Shown in pieces: positions 59,489 through 64,000 of a DNA stretch of 64,000 nucleotides. The notes beneath the pieces were generated by a model. That model saw only the letters and a program-made list of their open reading frames with translations. It was not told the DNA's origin and made no database searches. Position 1 is the stretch's first letter. Each line of letters starts with the position of its first letter. Position numbers and translations under genes: made by a program. The DNA comes from Gnetum montanum (lineage: Eukaryota; Streptophyta; Gnetopsida; Gnetales; Gnetaceae), in NCBI GenBank assembly GCA_015680685.1, contig MNCI01035304.1:35324-99323 (forward strand), given 5' to 3'.

Positions 59489-60877
59489 TGGTAATGCTTG
59501 AAAAATTTGATTACTGGAAAACCAAGAATTCCAAGGGAAGTAGTTTTAACCCTAGATCTCAAGGGCCTCCAAAAAAAATATCTAACACACCCTAGATGGT
59601 CTTGGTGATTACCTAGAAACTTAGGAAGTATTAAGGGGGATAAACAATTTAGATGATAATACAGATCTGTTCTAAGAAAATACACACAAATTAACTCTAA
59701 AATAAATTTTGCACACTAGATGAACTATAAAATTTATTAAAACAATAGAATATTCAAAGTATAATATTTAAAAGTGTACAAATTATATACCCAAATGCAT
59801 AGGGAGTTGAACAAATAAATCTTGAAGCTTGCTAAAGTTGGCAAGTCATGTTCTTCAACCAACCTCATGATCCAAGTATTTCTCAACTTTAATCTCCAAA
59901 ATTCCTTGCTGGTTCTTAGCTTGAATCTATAACATTCATTACAAAGTGGATAAAAACATGTGCTTGACTATTTAGAATTTTTTGAAATATGTTGGGAGTC
60001 TCAAATGTCAAGCTAGTTATCAATTTACTCCAAAGGTCTTACAAATATGACAAGTTTTGGATGCTTACGATTGTAAAAGATGAAATGAAGAAAATTTTCT
60101 TGTTGATTAGAGAAGTTTTAATGGAACTTTTTCAATGTGTTTAAATTTTGATTTTATAGAATATATGGTTGTTGGTTTTTGGCTGCAAATTTCTACCATG
60201 ATTACTAACAAATTCCTATGATTTATAGGTGTGGTAGGCCATCATTTCTAGCATAGTTATCCATTTCTAGTAAGTTGTGATGTACCCAAATCACCAAAAC
60301 CATGCTGGATACCATAAATAGTAAATGAAAATTTGGCACTATGCTAACTTCATTGAACAACGCTAGCCTTGCAAAAACTATGCTAGAATTATTGAGCAAT
60401 GCTAGCCTAGCTAGAGAAACAAAATCCCATCCACTTCAATGCTAGCCTTATGAAAGAATAGAAATCCAACAACTCCAATGTTGGCCTTTTGGCATCCATG
60501 GTAAGTGGCATGTAAACTACACTATCCATTTCTAGGAAAATGAGAATCCAACACATCACACGTGGGGTTTGGTTGGTTCAAGCATAGTTGTGGCTATGAG
60601 CAATGAATAACCAATAAAAATACCAAATTTGACAATTTTCAAGGCAATTTTTATGCTTCCCAAGCCCAAATATAAACATGACATGATTTTTTCTACCTGG
60701 GAAGTAAGGCTATGGTAACTTATAAGGAATTTTTCATTTTTAAAACTTCAAGCATGTGAGATTGTAGCTCATGGCCTATAAACCTTATATTTTGCAATGA
60801 AATTCCAGCCTTGAATATAAGAGTGATGGTTACAATGCCAACAAGGTTACAACATGAAGCTTATTGGTGGTGTTTCA
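59489..60877 (-). repeat. E5 5' LTR (1389 bp, minus strand)
   Basis: On the minus strand it starts TGAAACACCACCAATAAGC and ends GCATTACCA. It aligns with the E1 3' LTR (10776-12105), with CATGAGCTACAATCTCACAT and CTTACTTCCCAGGT among shared blocks. A TATAAAT box is at 60227-60221 on the minus strand. It ends inside E6 RT; the adjacent five bases are ATAAT (60878-60882), whose partner should be outside the window. Confidence 0.8.
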
Positions 60878-60882
60878 ATAAT

Positions 60883-61250
60883 GCCATTTGAATTAAACAA
60901 TGCACTACAACATTTATGACACTAATGAATAATATTTTCCAGGAATACCTTGATCAATTTATTATTGTATTTTTGGATGATATACTTGTTTACTCTAAGT
61001 CAAGAGAAGAACATGTTAAACATTTAAAAACTACAATGGAATATCAATTAAATGTAAAATTTAGCAAATGCAAACTCTTCAAAGAAGAAGTATCATACAT
61101 GGGCCATATTATGTCTAAGCCAGAATTATAAGTAGATCCAACTAAAGTTAGTGTACTTTGAGATTGGTCGAAACTTAAAGATGCTACAGCAGTTCATAGT
61201 TTCTTGGGCTTAACCGATTTTTACTAATGTTTTACAAAAGATTATTCTAC
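60883..61250 (+). pseudogene. pol: E6 reverse transcriptase, C-terminal part
   Basis: It starts MPFELNNA, corresponding to the usual MPFGLTNAP block, then shifts frame and continues TFMTLMNNIFQEYLDQFI, VFLDDILVYSKSREEHVKHL (61-residue core, FLDD near 60971-60982) and VKFSKCKLFKEEVSYMGHI. These blocks are typical of chromovirus-type Ty3/gypsy RT. The upstream two thirds of RT is absent because E5 is inserted there. Confidence 0.85.
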
Positions 61251-61309
61251 CTTGGTAGTCCCCTTGAATGATCCTTTGCAAGAAATATGTGTGTTTAAAT
61301 TTGATGAAA

Positions 61310-61740
61310 AATGAAGGGAATATTTCCTTAGATTAAATATGCTATTTACAACAATGCTTCTCCTAAGAATTCTAGATGAGAAAATATCATTTGAAGTATC
61401 TACAAATGCGTGTAGAGTAGGAATCATCACATATCTTTCACAAGAAGAAAAGATACTATTTTTTTATTCTCATAAATTATGAGGAACCATGGTAAATTAC
61501 TTCAACCCAAAAGCTAGAAATTCTAGTAATTTTCATGCTTTAAAATATTAGAGATACAATCTTTGTTGGAAAAGATTTGTATTGAAAGTAGATCATAAAA
61601 GTCTAAAATACCTACAAAGAAAACCCATCTTAAACACTTAATAATAAAGGTGGATAGAATTATTGGCCAAATATTATTTTGAGATTAAATATATATCATG
61701 AAAGAAAAATGTAGTAGCTAATTTCTTTAGCTAAATGTGG
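61310..61740 (+). pseudogene. pol: E6 RNase H, decayed
   Basis: FEVSTNACRVGIITYLSQEE (61389-61450) matches the DAS-x-x-GIGAVLSQ block, with T in place of the first catalytic D. FYSHKL, FVLKVDHKSLKYLQRK (the D-H block) and RWIELLAKYYFEIKYIS.KKNVVANF follow. Several stops. Confidence 0.75.
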
Positions 61741-61849
61741 AACCTAATGATCAATGTTGTGATCACCTCTATGAAAGGTGAAATTAAGGAACAAATAAAA
61801 GAGGATCCTTATTTTAAGAAGATTCTAGCCAATATTTCTTCATAGTATC

Positions 61850-62880
61850 ACTACCACCTCTCTTTAGATGATCTATTAATGAATGGACAAGGGGTATGTA
61901 TACCAAAAAAGATTGAAGACTTAAGCTATTGTCAGAAGCTCACGAAGTACCATATGTTAAAATGTATTTGATGATACATAAATTTTATTTTTTTTCCTAG
62001 AATGAAGAATATTGTATCCACATAGATAAAAAATTATCCAACCTATGAGAGAGTGAAAGCTAAACAAACTAAACCTTGTGGACTATTAGAACCTTTGGAA
62101 ATCCCAACATGGAAATTGAAAGAAGTTACCATGGATTTTATCATGGGATTACTAGTTACTAAAAAAGAAAATGACTCAGTCTTGGTTATAATTGACCATC
62201 TATCAATGATGGCTCATTTCATAGCTTTGAAATTTCTAAACATAGTTGAAGAGGTAGTCCAAAAATTTATGTGAGAATTATTTCAATTGCATGGATGTCC
62301 AAAGTCAATCACTTATAATAGAGATCCTAAGTTCATTTCAGAATTATGGTGAAACTTCTTCAAAGAACTTGGGATCCAATTAAAATTTAGTATAGTGTAT
62401 TAGCCAAAGACAGATACCTAAACATAATGCATCAACTAAAAATTAGAAGATATTCTATGAAGCTACAATGTAAGTAGACCAAATACATGGGAGAATTACT
62501 TGCATCTAGTTGACTTCACCTATAATAATAATTATTAGGGATTCATACATTGAATGCCATTCAAAGTTGTATATGGATGAAATTGCAATATAGCACTAAC
62601 TTGAGTAGATCCAAATTAAGATTAGAGTGGAAGGAAGGAGAAATGAAAATAATGAAGTATATTGTTAAAAGAGTTAAACAAAATCTAGAATTCGCCCAAG
62701 ACAAGTATAAGGGATATGCAAATCAACTTCATTTTAAGAAAGAACTTCAAATTGGAGATCAAGTACTACTAAGAGTAAAACCTACAAGGAGTTTCCTTAA
62801 GTTAGGAAAATATACTAAGTTAGATCCAAGATTTGATTATGCCTCATTAAGATTTATCAATTACAAGAGATGCTAGTAAG
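61850..62880 (+). pseudogene. pol: E6 integrase, decayed
   Basis: Zinc region poor (61850-62050). The core open stretch 62053-62274 holds AKQTKPCGLLEPLEIPTWK and VTMDFIMGLLVTKKENDSVL (first catalytic D) with VIIDHLSMMAHFI. The second block is ITYNRDPKFISELW (62310-62350), the third is broken. The C-terminal domain (62640-62850) reads VKRVKQNLEFAQDKYKGYAN, LQIGDQVLLRVKPTRSFLKL and GKYTKLDPRF. No chromodomain is visible after it; the sequence may have lost it. Confidence 0.8.
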
Positions 62881-63530
62881 ACAAGGATACACTAGTCCAA
62901 GTAGCTCTTACCCATCTTAATACTCTAAATATTGATTGATTAAGGTCATTGTTAAATTTCTTTCAAAAATTTAGTTACCATGACCTAAATTGATCTTGTT
63001 TTGTTAAAAGTTCTTAACCCTTGTAGATTGGCATAATTCACCATACCAAGACCTAGGTATTGATAAGATAAGGAAGTTAACCCATTCATAACATTTTCTG
63101 ATCTACTTAGAAAAACCAATATTTAGTTAGTGATGTTGTCATATTCTTCTCCTCACTAGCTCATTAGGGTATAACAATGATATGAGAAGGTATAACCATC
63201 ATGCTTGTTAAATTATAAGGTTTAAATAATATATTCCTAGTGTTGGTATGTCATTTACAATCAAATTCAAGTGATCTAGAAGATCTCAAATTAACCATAT
63301 GTCAACCTAGTAATGTCGTCTTGGTAGAATAAGCTAGCTAGACCTTTCAAAATTTTGAAAACTCAGATTCATTTTTAAACCCTAAGACTATGTCCAATGC
63401 ATAGTACTCATCAAGACAATTCCAAAGGGATAAATTTCATCTCGATTAGACATATGGTTTGATAGATATTGATATTTCAAGTTTCTTTTTATGTGTGCAT
63501 TAAAATAATATTAAATTATTAAATTCTTAT
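62880..63530. other. unassigned AT-rich sequence after E6 integrase
   Basis: I see no frame, repeat unit or LTR boundary. It may be the E6 3' region in an unrecognisable state. Confidence 0.3.
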
Positions 63531-63539
63531 TAAAAATAA

Positions 63540-64000
63540 ATTAAAATCTAAAAAACTATGAACAAGAGGTCATGGGTTTGAGCCCAACTCCCAAAGTTTA
63601 TTTTTAAAAAAATTATGAAGTCCTAGGAAGGCTAGGGCCATGACTTGTCCCTGTTGCTAGTGATAGCAAGGCCCACCATACTATTGCATGTTAATGCCAT
63701 AAGGCCTAGCCATGCAATGGTGTAGATGGCCCAAAAGCTAGCTGTACCATCCGAAATCGTCGGTGAGAGGCTGGAATGAATGGACACCAAGAGATCTACG
63801 GATGAAATAGTAAGACCCTGCCTTCGCACGAGGGCAAGCTAGAAATAAACAAAGGCAAAGTGCCTTACATGGTCTGCACGCAGATCAAACAAGGACTTCC
63901 CCTAGTGTACGCAAAGGCAGTGTGTTGGGTTATTGTAAACAAATGCAAACATAAATGTGGATAAGCACAAATAAGGTGTAAACAGTGTAAATAGAAAATA
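63540..64000. repeat. unclassified segment with less CpG loss
   Basis: It is clearly richer in CpG than the rest (CCGAAATCGTCGG near 63748, TCTACGG, TTCGCACGAGG near 63822, GCACGCAG). AGGTCATGGGTTTGAGCCC (63567-63585) resembles a pol III B box, but no A box precedes it. A short hairpin, TGCCTTCGCACGAGGGCA, lies at 63818-63835. It could be a truncated SINE or the start of another element running out of the window. No coding assignment. Confidence 0.3.

Larger units (their letters stand above)
12106..60877 (-). mobile_element. E5: minus-strand Tat-like LTR retrotransposon carrying nested E2 (and probably E1)
   Basis: The E5 parts in the window are its 5' LTR (59489-60877), primer site, gag, linker and protease (about 58400 down to 55700), an accessory frame on the plus strand (53815-55271), and the tandem-array region (52736-53810 and 12106-12504). 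It is split by E2 at 12505-52730. Its RT-integrase half and 3' LTR are not in the window and should lie left of E1 if E1 is nested in it. The E5 insertion point is inside an E6 reverse transcriptase gene. Confidence 0.7.
60878..62880 (+). mobile_element. E6: 3' pol part of a chromovirus-like Ty3/gypsy element
   Basis: It begins in mid-RT directly at the E5 LTR border and runs through RNase H to integrase. Family traits differ from E1-E5: FLDD catalytic box, single RNase H, and integrase C-terminal block of the Del/Tekay type. The 5' half was displaced by E5 and should lie beyond the left edge or be lost. No LTR of E6 could be recognised to the right. Confidence 0.75.

Noticed and set aside
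63632-63829. Minus-strand frame of 65 codons near the right edge
   Set aside because: No domain, composition or neighbour supports it; the length is what chance would give in less AT-rich DNA.

Overview
The window looks like the repeat-packed intergenic DNA of a large-genome seed plant. I find no convincing host gene, rRNA, tRNA or CRISPR array. Almost all of it is plant LTR retrotransposon sequence, AT-rich and poor in CpG. Many reading frames are closed by TAG and TAA stops where the family protein would have Q or W, as expected after long methylation and C-to-T decay. The species cannot be fixed from this sequence; old, very long elements that are still recognisable suit a gymnosperm or another giant plant genome, and that is inference.

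Six elements, here called E1 to E6, form a nest. E6 (60878-~62880, +) is the 3' part of a Ty3/gypsy element with a chromovirus-like pol. E5 (minus strand) is inserted in the E6 reverse transcriptase: its 5' LTR is 59489-60877 and its body runs leftwards through gag, protease and an accessory frame. E5 is interrupted by E2 (12505-52730, +), a huge element with both LTRs, whose internal region is itself interrupted by E3 (24690-43020, +). The 5' LTR of E3 is interrupted by E4 (25178-33778, +), the innermost and most intact. E1 (1-12105, +) is the 3' part of a relative of E2 and appears also to sit in E5. Target-site duplications support three steps: CCCTT for E4, ATCTT for E3, and an imperfect AAGCA/AAGGA for E2.

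E1, E2, E3 and E5 belong to one family. It has LTRs of 1.3-1.85 kb, a primer binding site fitting tRNA-Asn (E2, E3, E5), a Gag with a shared DFYxDDPIS signature, a linker repeating a PFVIKVP-like motif, and a protease with a DDG active site. In E1, E2 and E5 a long accessory frame lies in antisense orientation next to the protease. The pol genes of E1 and E2 have RNase H plus a second, archaeal-type RNase H, pointing to the Tat branch of Ty3/gypsy. E2 and E5 also carry a ~190-bp tandem array with a palindromic core. E3 has lost the accessory frame and all of pol.

E4 is different: 795-bp LTRs, a tRNA-Asp type primer site, a readable gag, no pol, and a second long frame in sense orientation that resembles the antisense accessory frame in general layout. 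It is a non-autonomous gag-carrying element with an internal promoter-like palindrome and TATA box between its two frames.
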